DNA from: Deltaproteobacteria bacterium RIFCSPHIGHO2_02_FULL_40_28
GTDB lineage: Bacteria > UBA10199 > 2-12-FULL-40-28
Direction of reading: 5' to 3'
Assembly (NCBI GenBank): GCA_001798135.1
Contig: MGRJ01000030.1
Location: 18,864-82,863, forward strand
Length of the DNA: 64,000 nucleotides
The notes beneath the pieces were generated by a model. It saw nothing but the letters and a program-made list of their open reading frames with translations. It was not told where the DNA came from and made no database searches. The position numbers were made by a program, and so were the translations under genes. Shown piece by piece: positions 53,580 through 63,619 of this stretch (position 1 is its first letter; each line of letters begins with the position of its first letter).

Positions 53580-54883
53580 GATCGTCTCCCCTTAAATTTT
53601 CCTGTTTTACCACCCAAAAAACCTTCATAATTCCTGGTCAGCAAGTGAGATTCTACTTGAGCTACTGTATCCATGGCTACTCCAACAACAATCAGAAGTG
53701 AAGTACCACCAAAGACCGAAGCCAAACTTGCAGGAATGCCAAACTGGCGAATAAGTATGGTGGGCAAAATGCAAATCACTGCAATGTAGATGGCCCCACC
53801 TAAAGTTGTTCGGCTTAAAATCATATCGATATAATCCGAGGTTGATTTGCCAGGCCTAATACCAGGAATATATCCGCCATTTTTTTTCAAATTTTCTGCT
53901 ACATCAGTTGTATTAAAAGTAACTGCTGTATAAAAATAACAAAAGAAAACAATCATTCCCACATAGAGAATATCATGGAAAAGACCACCAGTTAACATGG
54001 CAGAAACTTTTTGCATCAACTCACTATTCCAAAACTGCGCTAGAGTTGCTGGAAACAAAAGAATAGAAGATGCAAAAATAGGAGGAATAACTCCTGCCAT
54101 ATTTAACTTTAACGGCAAATGAGTACTTTGTCCTCCATAGAGCTTTCTACCAATCACTCTTTTAGCATACTGGATAGGAACTCTTCTTTGACTTCGCTCA
54201 AAGAAAATAATTGCCGAAATCACCAAGTAAACAAAAGCCAGTAAAACTAGAAAACCAAGTAAACCACCAAACTGCTCCTTGGTTCCCCATGCATCACGAA
54301 AGGCCCCTGGAATTCGAGTGACGATACCAGCAAAAATAACAAGCGAAATACCATTGCCAATACCACGCTCGGAAATTTGTTCACCCAACCACATAATAAA
54401 AGCCGTGCCACAAGCCAGGGTTAACATGGTTGTGAGATAAAAGCTCATCCCTCCTACTCCAGGAAGGAGAACCTTTTGCTGTTCCAAACCATAGCTAATT
54501 CCAAAACCCTGAATCAAAGAAAGCAATACCGTACCATACCGTGTGTATTGAGTGATTTTTTTACGCCCATAATCACCTTCCTTCGATAATTTTTGCAACG
54601 AAGGGATAGAAACCGTTAAAAGTTGCAAAATAATCGAGGCACTGATGTAAGGCATAATCCCCAAGGCAAAAACTGAAAATTGCTCTAAGGCACCACCGGA
54701 AAAGAGATTAAAAATGTCAAAGACCGTACCTTGCGAAAAAATTCTTTTCAAGGCATCTACATGAATACCGGGAGTTGGAATAAAAACTCCCACCCGATAA
54801 ACACCCAGCATCAATATCGTAAAAAAAATCCTTTTTCTCAGCTCTGGAATTCGGGTTAACCCCCCTAGTCCTCCTCCCGCCAC
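53576..54883 (-). CDS. secY: Preprotein translocase subunit SecY
   Basis: Central pore of the Sec translocon, 435 residues with ten membrane segments. Segments seen: GVFIPTPGIHVDAL, ALGIMPYISASIILQLL, GYIPGIRPGKSTSDYI and the conserved cytoplasmic loop ERSQRRVPIQYAKRV. Gap to rplO is 9 bp. Confidence 0.98.
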   Translation of the reverse strand: MAGGGLGGLTRIPELRKRIFFTILMLGVYRVGVFIPTPGIHVDALKRIFSQGTVFDIFNLFSGGALEQFSVFALGIMPYISASIILQLLTVSIPSLQKLSKEGDYGRKKITQYTRYGTVLLSLIQGFGISYGLEQQKVLLPGVGGMSFYLTTMLTLACGTAFIMWLGEQISERGIGNGISLVIFAGIVTRIPGAFRDAWGTKEQFGGLLGFLVLLAFVYLVISAIIFFERSQRRVPIQYAKRVIGRKLYGGQSTHLPLKLNMAGVIPPIFASSILLFPATLAQFWNSELMQKVSAMLTGGLFHDILYVGMIVFFCYFYTAVTFNTTDVAENLKKNGGYIPGIRPGKSTSDYIDMILSRTTLGGAIYIAVICILPTILIRQFGIPASLASVFGGTSLLIVVGVAMDTVAQVESHLLTRNYEGFLGGKTGKFKGRRS

Positions 54884-54892
54884 TTGTCCCCC

Positions 54893-55336
54893 TTATTGTA
54901 CGGTTACGGCTTGACCGCCCGCTTTTTCAATTTTGGCCTTGGCAACACCTGAAAAACAAGCAGCTTTAATCACCAAAGCATGTTTAATTTCTCCATCACC
55001 CAAAATTTTCAATCCACTCCCTAACTTTTTAACCAGGCCATTTTTTTTCAAAAAATCAAAATCAATTTGTGTATTTGCTGGAAACTTGGCCAACGCGGCA
55101 ATATTAACAATCGCAAAAATCTTTTTAGAAAGCGATACAAAGCCACGCTTGGGAAGCCTGCGTTGAAGGGGCATTTGACCACCTTCAAATCCTCTCTTAT
55201 GAAAACCACCCGAACGAGCTTTTTGACCTTTATTTCCACGTCCCGATGTTTTGCCATGGCCCGAAGATTCACCTCGGCCCAATCGCTTTCTGTTTTTTAC
55301 TGCCCCCTTGGGAGGTCTTAATTCATTAAGAAGCAT
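54893..55336 (-). CDS. rplO: Ribosomal protein L15
   Basis: L15, 147 residues. The Gly/Arg/Lys-rich N-terminal part (KRLGRGESSGHGKTSGRGNK) reaches into the rRNA; the C-terminal domain has ALVIKAACFSGVAKAKIEKAG. Twelve bp after rpmD. Confidence 0.98.
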   Translation of the reverse strand: MLLNELRPPKGAVKNRKRLGRGESSGHGKTSGRGNKGQKARSGGFHKRGFEGGQMPLQRRLPKRGFVSLSKKIFAIVNIAALAKFPANTQIDFDFLKKNGLVKKLGSGLKILGDGEIKHALVIKAACFSGVAKAKIEKAGGQAVTVQ

Positions 55337-55348
55337 ATAAACTCCAAA

Positions 55349-55528
55349 CTATAAAATCGTTACCAAGTGAGAAACTTTTTTAACCATTCCACGAATAGCA
55401 GGACTATCTAAGAGCTCACGCACTTGGTTTATTTTCTTAAGTCCTAAACCCTTTACTGTTTGTCTTTGCCTCTTGGAAGTTCCAGCAATACTATGGATCA
55501 TCTTTACTTTAATTTTTTTCTCAGTCAT
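55349..55528 (-). CDS. rpmD: Ribosomal protein L30
   Basis: A 59-residue frame omitted by ORF length cut-offs: MTEKKIKVKMIHSIAGTSKR, QTVKGLGLKKINQVRELLDS and ending in VSHLVTIL. It has the L30 pattern (KxxxGTSKRQRQTVKGLGL). It is 1 bp after rpsE and before rplO, the usual place. Confidence 0.96.
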   Translation of the reverse strand: MTEKKIKVKMIHSIAGTSKRQRQTVKGLGLKKINQVRELLDSPAIRGMVKKVSHLVTIL

Positions 55529-55529
55529 T

Positions 55530-56021
55530 TTAAGAGGCCTCTCTCACATTTACTTTCACTAAATTTTGAATTCCATTGAATGTCGCTTTCACCACATTGT
55601 GCGGGTTACGTGTTCCTAAACATTTGGAAAGAATGTTATGAATTCCTGCCGATTCAAAAATAGCACGAACCACGCCCCCAGCAATGACGCCTGTTCCAGG
55701 GCCAGCAGCACGAAGTAAAACTTTAGCGGCTCCATAACGACCCAACACATCGTGAGGAATGGTTCCCCGTTCAATAGGAACCTCAATCATTCTTTTTTTA
55801 GCTTGAGTAGAAGCTTTACGAATAGCCTCTGGCACTTCGTTAGCTTTACCCAATCCATATCCAACATGGCCATTGCCATCACCAGCAACTACAAGTGCCG
55901 AAAAACTAAAACGTCTTCCACCTTTAACCACTTTAGCAACACGGCTAATATGCACCACACGTTCTACAGTCTGGGGTCCTTCTTTTTGTTCTTCGGGCTG
56001 ACTTGAAACATTTTCTGACAT
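55530..56021 (-). CDS. rpsE: Ribosomal protein S5
   Basis: S5, 163 residues: [37 protein letters not shown] and [20 protein letters not shown]. The N-terminal 25 residues are an acidic/Gln-rich extension. It is 14 bp after rplR. Confidence 0.98.
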   Translation of the reverse strand: MSENVSSQPEEQKEGPQTVERVVHISRVAKVVKGGRRFSFSALVVAGDGNGHVGYGLGKANEVPEAIRKASTQAKKRMIEVPIERGTIPHDVLGRYGAAKVLLRAAGPGTGVIAGGVVRAIFESAGIHNILSKCLGTRNPHNVVKATFNGIQNLVKVNVREAS

Positions 56022-56035
56022 AATTTTTCCTTCAA

Positions 56036-56377
56036 TTAAAACTGAAGCCCGCTTTCACGAGCCGCATCGGCCAATGTTTTAATAACACCATGATACTTAA
56101 AACCATTACGATCAAAAAAAACCTTTTCAATTTTTTGAACCTTGGCTTTTTCTGCAATAGCTTTCCCTACCTCCAAAGCTGCCATTTTATTTCCACCAGC
56201 AGGTCTACCTAAAGAACTCGCGGCTACCAGAGTTTTACCACTCAAATCATCAATGATTTGAGCATAAACATAACGCAAACTTCGATAAACACTTAAACGA
56301 GGGCGTCCACTTGTTGCAAACTTTTTTCGTGCTCTTACTTTTCTTTTTATTCTTTGTTTAAGTTTACTTGTTGCCAT
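56036..56377 (-). CDS. rplR: Ribosomal protein L18
   Basis: 5S rRNA-binding L18, 113 residues: [20 protein letters not shown] (with Gly-Arg before it), [10 protein letters not shown] and [20 protein letters not shown]. Ten bp after rplF. Confidence 0.98.
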   Translation of the reverse strand: MATSKLKQRIKRKVRARKKFATSGRPRLSVYRSLRYVYAQIIDDLSGKTLVAASSLGRPAGGNKMAALEVGKAIAEKAKVQKIEKVFFDRNGFKYHGVIKTLADAARESGLQF

Positions 56378-56387
56378 TTCTTACTCC

Positions 56388-56948
56388 TTACTTAGCTCCA
56401 CCACCGCCAGCAGTTGCTGCAGCTTTTCCTACTTTTCTTTCAATATGTTCACCTTCGTAACGAATACCTTTTCCCTTGTAAGGTTCGGGGGGTTTAAATC
56501 CTCTCACTTCAGCTGCAAATTGTCCCACCAGCCTTTTATCACAACCAGTAATGATCATTTTTGTTAGCTTTTCTACAACCACCTTAATTCCTGGAGGAAT
56601 GGGCATCTCAATAGAGTGTGAAAAACCAAGGCTCATATTGAGAATGGGCCCTTTTACTTCTGCACGATAACCCACACCTTCAATATCCAAACGTTTTTCG
56701 AAACCTTTGGTTACTCCAGAAACCGCATTTTGAATTAAAGCTCTCATCAAACCATGAACTTCCCTGGCTGCACGCGTTTCCTTGTTTCTGGCTACCTTAA
56801 TAATCTTCCCTTCAGTTGTAACTCCAATAAAGGGATGAAGAGTAACTTCATTTTTTCCCAAAGGGCCCTCTACTTTCAAAACATTGTCATTAACAACGGC
56901 CCTAACCTTATCGGGAATCTCAATTGGTTTTAGTCCTACTCGTGACAT
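56388..56948 (-). CDS. rplF: Ribosomal protein L6
   Basis: L6, 186 residues with two L6 folds: SRVGLKPIEIPDKV at the start, GVTKGFEKRLDIEGVGYRAE, and the signature RGFKPPEPYKGKGIRYEGEH. The tail is Ala/Gly-rich (AAATAGGGGAK). Confidence 0.98.
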   Translation of the reverse strand: MSRVGLKPIEIPDKVRAVVNDNVLKVEGPLGKNEVTLHPFIGVTTEGKIIKVARNKETRAAREVHGLMRALIQNAVSGVTKGFEKRLDIEGVGYRAEVKGPILNMSLGFSHSIEMPIPPGIKVVVEKLTKMIITGCDKRLVGQFAAEVRGFKPPEPYKGKGIRYEGEHIERKVGKAAATAGGGGAK

Positions 56949-56957
56949 AATTTCCCC

Positions 56958-57347
56958 TTAGCTAACCTCACAAAGAACTTCGCCACCAACTTTGGATTGC
57001 TTAGCATGGCGATCAATCAATAAACCTTTTGGTGTTGATAAAATACGAACTCCAGATCCCCGTAAAAGACGAAGTTCTGAATAACCCATATAAACACGAC
57101 GACCTGGCTTACTAATACGCACTAACTTTCGAATAACCGATTTTTTATTTTCTGAATATTTTAGAAAAATTTTAACATCGTTTTGTGGTTTTTTTTCTTC
57201 AACTACAAATTGAGCAATCAGTCCTGCCTCTTTTAAGATTCTCAAAATCTCAAGCTTCATTTTTGAAGCAGACAAAACAACAACCTGTTGTCTTGCTTGA
57301 ATAGCGTTTCGAATACGTGTTAATAAATCTGCAATAGGGTCTGTCAT
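56958..57347 (-). CDS. rpsH: Ribosomal protein S8
   Basis: S8, 129 residues: TDPIADLLTRIRNAI at the start and RLLRGSGVRILSTPKGLLID, ending in GGEVLCEVS. In E. coli S8 also controls its operon by binding the spc mRNA; I could not identify the site here. Confidence 0.98.
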   Translation of the reverse strand: MTDPIADLLTRIRNAIQARQQVVVLSASKMKLEILRILKEAGLIAQFVVEEKKPQNDVKIFLKYSENKKSVIRKLVRISKPGRRVYMGYSELRLLRGSGVRILSTPKGLLIDRHAKQSKVGGEVLCEVS

Positions 57348-57360
57348 AATCTTTTTCCTT

Positions 57361-57546
57361 CTACCAGCTAGCCTTAGTTACACCAGGAAGTTCCCCCAAA
57401 TGAGCTTTCTTCCGAAAACACAAACGACACATTTGAAACCGTCTTAAAAAAGCTCTCGAACGCCCGCATAAAGGGCAACGGTTATAACCTCTTACCTTAA
57501 ATTTAGGTTTTCTTTTTGCCTTCACTCTTAAACTAGTTTTTGCCAT
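57361..57546 (-). CDS. rpsN: Ribosomal protein S14, zinc-binding (type Z)
   Basis: A 61-residue S14 of the short zinc form: CPLCGR and CRLC provide the four ligands, and the C terminus is [11 protein letters not shown]. Short length and cysteines separate it from the long, zinc-free S14. Confidence 0.98.
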   Translation of the reverse strand: MAKTSLRVKAKRKPKFKVRGYNRCPLCGRSRAFLRRFQMCRLCFRKKAHLGELPGVTKASW

Positions 57547-57560
57547 TTCAATCCTCTCGT

Positions 57561-58094
57561 TTATGATCTTAAAGGAAGCCCCATCATTCGCAAAAGAGCC
57601 TCGCCTTCCTTATCAGTCTTGGCAGTAGTAACAATGGTAATATTCATGCCTCGAATTTTATCTGTTCGATCTGCTGTAATTTCAGGAAAAATAATTTGTT
57701 CGGTAATGCCTATGGTATAGTTACCTCTTCCATCAAAACCTCTTTTAGGTAATCCTTTAAAATCTCTCGAACGAGGAAGCGCAACACGCACCAAACGATT
57801 AAAAAATTCGAACATGCGTTCTCTTCGCAAAGTTACTGTGCAACCAATGGGCATGCCTTCACGTAATTTAAAACTAGCAATCGATTTTTTAGCCTTAGTT
57901 AATACAGGCTTCTGACCTGTAATGAGCGCTATTTCACTAGCTACAGTATCTAAAATTTTAGAATTTTGAATGGCATCCGAAACACAGGAATTCACCACAA
58001 TTTTTTGCAACTTGGGAATTCGCATGGGATTGGTATAGCCCAATTCTTTCATCAGTTTTGGAACCATTTCTTTTTTATAAATATCACTTAGCAT
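57561..58094 (-). CDS. rplE: Ribosomal protein L5
   Basis: 5S rRNA-binding L5, 177 residues: [57 protein letters not shown] and [18 protein letters not shown]. Its start overlaps the rplX end by 11 bp. Confidence 0.98.
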   Translation of the reverse strand: MLSDIYKKEMVPKLMKELGYTNPMRIPKLQKIVVNSCVSDAIQNSKILDTVASEIALITGQKPVLTKAKKSIASFKLREGMPIGCTVTLRRERMFEFFNRLVRVALPRSRDFKGLPKRGFDGRGNYTIGITEQIIFPEITADRTDKIRGMNITIVTTAKTDKEGEALLRMMGLPLRS

Positions 58095-58416
58095 CTTTTA
58101 TCTCCAATATTTGGCCTTTTCTTTTTAATATCCGAACTTTTGCCCCATCTTTTCCCAACCGCGCTCCAATTCTTAAAGTTTTTCCCGATTTTTCGTCAAA
58201 CTGCATCAAATTGGAAAGATGAATACTCGATTCTTTTTCAGTAATACCACCCTGAGGACTAGTTTTGCTGGGCTTGGCATGGCGTTTAACCATATTGAGT
58301 TTTTCAACAATGGCACGCTCTCTCTCTTTTAATACTTTGAGTACCTTGCCAGTTTTTCCTTTTTCCTTGCCAGCAATTACTTTTACGAGATCACCTTGTT
58401 TTAAATGAAACGACAT
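58084..58416 (-). CDS. rplX: Ribosomal protein L24
   Basis: L24, 110 residues with the KOW motif near the start ([20 protein letters not shown]) and [14 protein letters not shown]. Ten bp after rplN. Confidence 0.98.
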   Translation of the reverse strand: MSFHLKQGDLVKVIAGKEKGKTGKVLKVLKERERAIVEKLNMVKRHAKPSKTSPQGGITEKESSIHLSNLMQFDEKSGKTLRIGARLGKDGAKVRILKRKGQILEIKDAK

Positions 58417-58426
58417 AATTTCCTCT

Positions 58427-58795
58427 TTATAAAACCTCTGGTGCCAACGAGATAATTTTCATAAACTTACGAGCCCTAAGTTCTCTGGCCACAGGCCCAA
58501 AAATACGCGTTCCTAAAGGCTCGCCCGCATTATCAATAAGCACCACCGAATTTTCATCGAAACGAATATAGCTTCCATCCACTCTTCTAATTTCTTTTCG
58601 AGTACGAACAATAACACCCTTTCTTACATCCCCTTTTTTTACCTTAGCATTAGGAAGGGCTTCTTTTACAGCCACAACAATAATATCACCAATAGTTGCA
58701 TACTTTCTTTTGGATCCACCCAACACTTTGATGCAATAAAGTTTTTTTGCACCCGAGTTATCGGCAGAATTCAAAATTGTAGTCATCTGAATCAT
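58427..58795 (-). CDS. rplN: Ribosomal protein L14
   Basis: L14, 122 residues: [40 protein letters not shown] and [20 protein letters not shown]. Thirteen bp after rpsQ. Confidence 0.98.
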   Translation of the reverse strand: MIQMTTILNSADNSGAKKLYCIKVLGGSKRKYATIGDIIVVAVKEALPNAKVKKGDVRKGVIVRTRKEIRRVDGSYIRFDENSVVLIDNAGEPLGTRIFGPVARELRARKFMKIISLAPEVL

Positions 58796-58808
58796 AGAAA
58801 ATACCTTT

Positions 58809-59066
58809 TTATTCTTGAAAACCCTTTTCCAAGATTTTAACTACCACCCATCTTTTTTCACGACTTAATGGAGGACACTCCTTAATTTCAACCTGATCTC
58901 CAATTTCACACTCATTTTTTCCATCATGGGCTTTATATTTTTTTCTTTTAGTAAAATATTTTTCGAAAACACTATGGCGAACTCTTCTGGATACTTCTAC
59001 AACAGCAGTTTTATCCATCTTGTTACCCACTACAACTCCATTTAAAATTCTCTTAAATCCTAGCAT
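58809..59066 (-). CDS. rpsQ: Ribosomal protein S17
   Basis: S17, 85 residues, OB fold: [40 protein letters not shown] and [17 protein letters not shown]. Nine bp after rpmC. Confidence 0.98.
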   Translation of the reverse strand: MLGFKRILNGVVVGNKMDKTAVVEVSRRVRHSVFEKYFTKRKKYKAHDGKNECEIGDQVEIKECPPLSREKRWVVVKILEKGFQE

Positions 59067-59075
59067 GTCTTACCT

Positions 59076-59303
59076 CTATTTCTTCTTTCCCTTTTGAGCA
59101 GAAACCTTTTGGGTGTTTTTTGGTTCTTCCCGATTAAGAGTTAACAAACGAGCAATATCTTGTTTAAGATCACCTAACTTATGCGTTTTCTCTAACTGCC
59201 CTGTTTTTCTTTTAATTCCTAAAGCAAACAGTTCTTCTTTCCATTCTTTAAGCAGCTTTTTTCTTTCGGAATCTGTTTTTTCTCTTAAATCATTTGGCTT
59301 CAC
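59076..59303 (-). CDS. rpmC: Ribosomal protein L29
   Basis: L29, 75 residues: [20 protein letters not shown] and [20 protein letters not shown], with a Lys-rich tail. Overlaps the rplP end by 14 bp, implying translational coupling. Confidence 0.96.
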   Translation of the reverse strand: MKPNDLREKTDSERKKLLKEWKEELFALGIKRKTGQLEKTHKLGDLKQDIARLLTLNREEPKNTQKVSAQKGKKK

Positions 59304-59718
59304 GATAGTTACTCTCTCTGATTAAAATTTTTGTTTTCAAACCAATTTTATGACTAGCCAAGGTTAAGGCTTTTTGGGCCACGGGCAGTTCAACACCTTC
59401 CATCTCATAAAGAATACGTCCTTCTTTTACTGGCGCTACCCAATCTTCTGGAGCACCCTTACCCTTTCCCATTCGGGTTTCAGCAGGCTTTTTGGTCAGG
59501 GGTTTGTCAGGAAAAATTCGAATCCACACTTTACCACCCCGTTTAATAAAACGAGTCATTGCAATTCGGCCTGCTTCAATTTGACGAGTTGTAATAAACC
59601 CAGTTTCAAGGACTTGAAGAGCATAATCACCAAAAGCCAAGTTAGTACCCCTTAAAGCCTTACCACGAATACGCCCCTTTTGTTGTTTTCGATATTTTAC
59701 TTTTTTGGGCTGCAACAT
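59290..59718 (-). CDS. rplP: Ribosomal protein L16
   Basis: L16, 142 residues: [25 protein letters not shown]-type helix ([20 protein letters not shown]) and [20 protein letters not shown]. Its own GGAGATATT ribosome site lies between the ATG and a 127-bp palindromic element that separates it from rpsC. Confidence 0.98.
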   Translation of the reverse strand: MLQPKKVKYRKQQKGRIRGKALRGTNLAFGDYALQVLETGFITTRQIEAGRIAMTRFIKRGGKVWIRIFPDKPLTKKPAETRMGKGKGAPEDWVAPVKEGRILYEMEGVELPVAQKALTLASHKIGLKTKILIRESNYREAK

Positions 59719-59738
59719 ACCAATATCTCCAGATTTCA

Positions 59739-59865
59739 GGAAACTCTCAAAATGCGCCAGCTACAAGGCACCAACGAGAGTCCGACTGAGGCGTACTTAT
59801 GATGGTACGCCGCAAGGAGTGGCTCGAAGTTGGTAACACAGTAGATGGCCATTTTCAGAGTTTCC
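59739..59865. mobile_element. MITE-like palindromic element inside the ribosomal operon
   Basis: Ends are inverted repeats GGAAACTCTCAAAATG and, inverted, GGAAACTCTGAAAATG (15 of 16 match). Inner arms match at GCCA, CTAC and ACCAAC. The centre is a perfect hairpin GGCGTAC (59790-59796), 8-nt loop, GTACGCC (59805-59811). The whole 127 bp can fold into one long imperfect stem. It lies between the rpsC stop and the rplP ribosome site, where a few bases would be usual. Confidence 0.85.
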
Positions 59866-59868
59866 ATA

Positions 59869-60498
59869 TTAGTGAATCACTACATCCCCACGATATATCC
59901 AAACTTTAATTCCAATAATCCCATAGGTTGTGTTGGCCTCTGCCAAGGCGTAATCGATATCGGCTCTTAATGTATGCAAAGGAACTTGACCCTCGCGATA
60001 CCACTCCCGTCTTGCAATTTCAGCACCTGATAAACGACCAGAACACATAATTTTAATTCCCTTGGCACCAAACTTCATTGTGGTTTGAACCGATTTTTTC
60101 ATGGCACGGCGATAAGCCACGCGTCTTTCCAATTGCAGAGCAATATTTTCAGCAACTAATTGAGCATCAAGTTCGGCTCTGCGAACTTCTTGGATATTAA
60201 GAAAAATTTCATTCTTAGTTAACTTCTGCAAATCAGCCTTGATTGAATCAATGCCACTCCCTTTTTTACCAATCACAAGCCCAGGTCTTGAAGTGTGAAT
60301 ATTAATTTTTACCTTGGTAGATGCCCGTTCTATTTCAATTTTAGAAACACCCATCGAAACTAATCGTTTTTTGATGATGTCACGAAAACGAATATCTTCA
60401 TGTACCCAATTGGCATAATCTTTTTTAGAAAACCAACGAGAACTCCACGGCCTTGATATTCCTACACGAAAACCTACTGGATGAATTTTTTGTCCCAT
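59869..60498 (-). CDS. rpsC: Ribosomal protein S3
   Basis: S3, 209 residues at the mRNA entry: [19 protein letters not shown], the KH domain with [20 protein letters not shown], and the C-terminal [20 protein letters not shown]. Shorter tail than in E. coli. Six bp after rplV; the palindromic element follows its stop codon. Confidence 0.98.
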   Translation of the reverse strand: MGQKIHPVGFRVGISRPWSSRWFSKKDYANWVHEDIRFRDIIKKRLVSMGVSKIEIERASTKVKINIHTSRPGLVIGKKGSGIDSIKADLQKLTKNEIFLNIQEVRRAELDAQLVAENIALQLERRVAYRRAMKKSVQTTMKFGAKGIKIMCSGRLSGAEIARREWYREGQVPLHTLRADIDYALAEANTTYGIIGIKVWIYRGDVVIH

Positions 60499-60504
60499 TC
60501 TGCT

Positions 60505-60852
60505 TTAAACTCCTCCTTGAAACTTATCTCCCACAACCACCGTGATGTGAGACATCTTCTTCAAAATTTGTGCTCCCGACCCTCTGGCTCTGGGCATCCA
60601 TCGTTTCATAACCGGGCCTTGATCAACACGAATCGACTTAATGTAGAGATGATCGGGCCTAATGCCTCCCTTTTGAGTGGCATTAGCTACAGCCGAACGA
60701 ATAAGCTTCACCACATCTCTGGCCGCTGCCTGACGTTCAAAATTAAGTTTATCCAAAGCATCTTGCACCTTTTGGCCGCGTAAACCATGAACCACAAGAC
60801 GAATCTTGCGGGGAGAACGACGAATGTATTTAAAAATAGCTTTCGATTCCAC
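60505..60852 (-). CDS. rplV: Ribosomal protein L22
   Basis: L22, 115 residues, lines the exit tunnel: KYIRRSPRKIRLVVHGLRGQ, LIRSAVANATQKGG and MPRARGSGAQILKKMSHITV. Eleven bp after rpsS. Confidence 0.98.
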   Translation of the reverse strand: MESKAIFKYIRRSPRKIRLVVHGLRGQKVQDALDKLNFERQAAARDVVKLIRSAVANATQKGGIRPDHLYIKSIRVDQGPVMKRWMPRARGSGAQILKKMSHITVVVGDKFQGGV

Positions 60853-60863
60853 AATCGTACTCC

Positions 60864-61151
60864 TTATTCTGTTGTCCCTTCTTTGACCTTACGATCACCA
60901 GAATGCATAACGAATATTCGTGTAGGGGCAAATTCGCCCAATTTATGTCCCACCATATTTTCACTTACAAATACTGGCACAAACTTTCGACCATTATGGA
61001 CTGCAAAGGTTAGCCCAATAAAATCAGGAGTAATCGTAGAACGTCTTGACCAAGTTTTAATAACTTTCTTGTTATTATTTTTTTGGGCTTCGTCTACCTT
61101 CTTAGCCAAATGACTATCAATAAAAGGACCTTTTTTAATCGAACGTGACAT
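60864..61151 (-). CDS. rpsS: Ribosomal protein S19
   Basis: S19, 95 residues: [38 protein letters not shown] and [15 protein letters not shown]. Eight bp after rplB. Confidence 0.98.
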   Translation of the reverse strand: MSRSIKKGPFIDSHLAKKVDEAQKNNNKKVIKTWSRRSTITPDFIGLTFAVHNGRKFVPVFVSENMVGHKLGEFAPTRIFVMHSGDRKVKEGTTE

Positions 61152-61159
61152 AATTCTCC

Positions 61160-61981
61160 TTAGCCTCGACGTCTGCGAATAATAAATTTATCCGTAGCCT
61201 TGTTATTTCTGGTTTTATATCCCTTGGTAGGAACACCGGTAGGGGAAACTGGATGTCTTCCTCCATGATCCCTTCCATGACCACCACCATGAGGATGATC
61301 TACAGGATTCATAGCTGTTCCACGGTTATGAGGACGTTTTCCCATCCAACGAACACGCCCTGCCTTTCCAATGCTGATATTTTCATGATCCAAATTACTC
61401 ACTTGTCCAACCGTAGCTCTGCACGTAAGTAAAACCTTACGCATCTCACCGGAAGGTAATTTAACTTGTCCATATTTTCCTTCTTTACCCATGAGCTGAG
61501 CCATGCATCCAGCACTACGCACCATCTGCCCACCTGCATTGGGCTTTAATTCGATGTTATAAATACTTGTGCCTGTGGGAATATTTTTTAAAAGAAGTGC
61601 ATTCCCCACATTGATATCAATTTCTTTGTCTGACGAAAGAATTTTGTCCCCTTGTTTTAAAGTTGTTGGGGCCACAATGTAAGTTTTGGTACCATCGGCA
61701 TAATGAAGAAGAGCCAAGCGAGCTGTACGATTAGGATCGTACTCAATTTCTGCAACACTGGCTGGAACATCTAACTTGTTTCTTTTAAAATCGATTATAC
61801 GATAACGTTTCTTATGACCTCCACCAATAAAACGTGAAGTAGTATGGCCATTGGAATTACGCCCACCTGTTTTAGCAAAAGTAACCAGCAAAGATTTTTC
61901 AGGAGTATCTCTTGTAATATCGGTAAACTCATGCCCTGTTCTAAAACGAATACCTGAAGTTGTTGGACGATATTGTTTCAT
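61160..61981 (-). CDS. rplB: Ribosomal protein L2
   Basis: L2, 273 residues, needed for peptidyl transferase centre assembly: [20 protein letters not shown]-like ([20 protein letters not shown]), the signature [20 protein letters not shown] and a basic tail. Twelve bp after rplW. Confidence 0.98.
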   Translation of the reverse strand: MKQYRPTTSGIRFRTGHEFTDITRDTPEKSLLVTFAKTGGRNSNGHTTSRFIGGGHKKRYRIIDFKRNKLDVPASVAEIEYDPNRTARLALLHYADGTKTYIVAPTTLKQGDKILSSDKEIDINVGNALLLKNIPTGTSIYNIELKPNAGGQMVRSAGCMAQLMGKEGKYGQVKLPSGEMRKVLLTCRATVGQVSNLDHENISIGKAGRVRWMGKRPHNRGTAMNPVDHPHGGGHGRDHGGRHPVSPTGVPTKGYKTRNNKATDKFIIRRRRG

Positions 61982-61993
61982 TGATTCCTCTCT

Positions 61994-62281
61994 TTATGCT
62001 CCTTCAACCAATTCAATTTTATCTCCATCCTTAAGTGTAACAAAAGCTCTCTTGGTACTTGATGCTAAACCCACAGAGCGACCAACTTTTTTATATTTGC
62101 CACGACGAATCACCGTATGAACATCCAAAACGGTGACATCAAAAAGTTGTTCTACGGCAGCACGAATAGTTCCTTTGTGAGCTTTTACATCAACAAGAAA
62201 ACTATACCGGTTAAATTCTCCCTGAGTCTTCAAGGCTTTCTCAGTAACCACAGCTCCTTTAATAACATCAGTTAGTTGCAT
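61994..62281 (-). CDS. rplW: Ribosomal protein L23
   Basis: L23, 95 residues, at the tunnel exit where trigger factor binds: VTEKALKTQGEFNRYSFLVD, HKGTIRAAVEQLFDV and RRGKYKKVGRSVG. Start at 62279-62281 (MQLTDVIKG) with GAGGTGG upstream; four earlier codons are less likely. Overlaps rplD by 10 bp. Confidence 0.97.
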   Translation of the reverse strand: MQLTDVIKGAVVTEKALKTQGEFNRYSFLVDVKAHKGTIRAAVEQLFDVTVLDVHTVIRRGKYKKVGRSVGLASSTKRAFVTLKDGDKIELVEGA

Positions 62282-62904
62282 GATGATTTCCACCTCTCGT
62301 TAATTTTATCCCAAGTTTCGTGGGTCATCATAATTTTTGGGTGACGCAACAAATCATAAGCATTTAAATGATTGGCATGAGTGACGCTGAAATTCTTTAG
62401 ATTACGAACCGATTTTTCAACCACTTCATTAACTTCGCCCAATACAATTAAAGCGCCTAGAATTTCTAATTTTTTAAAAAATTGAGCAGCTTCTTTAGTT
62501 TTAATTTTTTCAAAAGGAAGTTCATCAAAAAAGTTTAAATTGCCCGCTTGAATCATGGCTTTAAAAGCTTCTTTTAAAGCAAGCTTTCTGACCTTTTTAT
62601 TGAGCTGATATCCATAGTCTCGGGGTCTGGGGCCAAAAGCAATACCACCACCAACAAAAATAGGAGCTCTTTTAGAACCGTGACGAGCACCACCTGTTCC
62701 CTTTTGACGATAAACTTTTTTACCAGTACGATTAACCTCTGAACGATCTTTGGTTTTAACTGTTCCATGATGTTGTGAAGACAAATATTGCTTTACAGCA
62801 TCATACAACACAGCCTTGTTCACCTTGTCAGCAAACTCTGCACCCAAGTCAACTTGAGTTCCCCAGGTTCCATTTGATTTAATAATTTTAACTTGCGCTG
62901 TCAT
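62272..62904 (-). CDS. rplD: Ribosomal protein L4
   Basis: L4, 210 residues, with the tunnel loop KVYRQKGTGGARHGSKRAPI and FGPRPRDYGYQLNKKVRKLA. In enterobacteria L4 represses the S10 operon; no leader structure was identified here. Overlaps rplC by four bases. Confidence 0.98.
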   Translation of the reverse strand: MTAQVKIIKSNGTWGTQVDLGAEFADKVNKAVLYDAVKQYLSSQHHGTVKTKDRSEVNRTGKKVYRQKGTGGARHGSKRAPIFVGGGIAFGPRPRDYGYQLNKKVRKLALKEAFKAMIQAGNLNFFDELPFEKIKTKEAAQFFKKLEILGALIVLGEVNEVVEKSVRNLKNFSVTHANHLNAYDLLRHPKIMMTHETWDKINERWKSSCN

Positions 62905-63608
62905 ACTTGTTCCTTCGCCTGTGTTTCTACTTTTTCTTCAGACTTATTTGCTTTTTGTTTTCCTTCTAAAAAACGTTTTTCAATTTCATTCCCCTTGGGA
63001 TAAACAAGAATTAAAGAATGATTTGCTCCGGGTACAGCACCTTTTACTAAAAGAAGATTTTGTTCCGGTTCGATTGCAAATACTTTTAAATTTTTGGTCG
63101 TTACTTTTTCGTACCCCATACGACCTGGCATTCTTTTTCCTTTAAACACTTTACCAGGCCAAGTTCTTTGACCAATAGATCCAGGAGCCCGATGTGAAAG
63201 AGAAACACCATGACTAGCAGGCATACCTCCAAAATGATGTCGCTTGATCACACCTTGAAAACCTTTTCCCTTAGATACACCTTGCACATCAATCACATCT
63301 CCTGCTTGCAAAAAAGCCACTGTTAATAAATCGCCTTGAGTATATTGATCAGACTTTGTTCTAAATTCTTTTAGGTAACGAGCAATGGGAAGATTTTTCT
63401 TCTTAAAATGTCCTGCATAGGGTTTAGTAACTCGTTTTTCTTTTTGCTCACAAAAACCCAACTGAACAGCACGATAACCATCCTTTTCGCGAGTTTTCAT
63501 CGTCACAACAGTACAAGGCCCGGCCTTCAAAACAGTAACAGAAACACGATCTCCGTTTTTATCAAAAACCTGAGTCATGCCAATTTTTTCTGCAAGTAAT
63601 CCAGACAT
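62901..63608 (-). CDS. rplC: Ribosomal protein L3
   Basis: L3, 235 residues: LAEKIGMTQVFDKNGDRV at the start, VSKGKGFQGVIKRHHFGG, SHRAPGSIGQRTWPGKVFKG and GNRMPGRMG-like (GKRMPGRMGYEKVT). The tail of about 25 residues is Lys/Glu-rich. Eleven bp after rpsJ. Confidence 0.98.
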   Translation of the reverse strand: MSGLLAEKIGMTQVFDKNGDRVSVTVLKAGPCTVVTMKTREKDGYRAVQLGFCEQKEKRVTKPYAGHFKKKNLPIARYLKEFRTKSDQYTQGDLLTVAFLQAGDVIDVQGVSKGKGFQGVIKRHHFGGMPASHGVSLSHRAPGSIGQRTWPGKVFKGKRMPGRMGYEKVTTKNLKVFAIEPEQNLLLVKGAVPGANHSLILVYPKGNEIEKRFLEGKQKANKSEEKVETQAKEQV

Positions 63609-63619
63609 ATCACCCTTTC

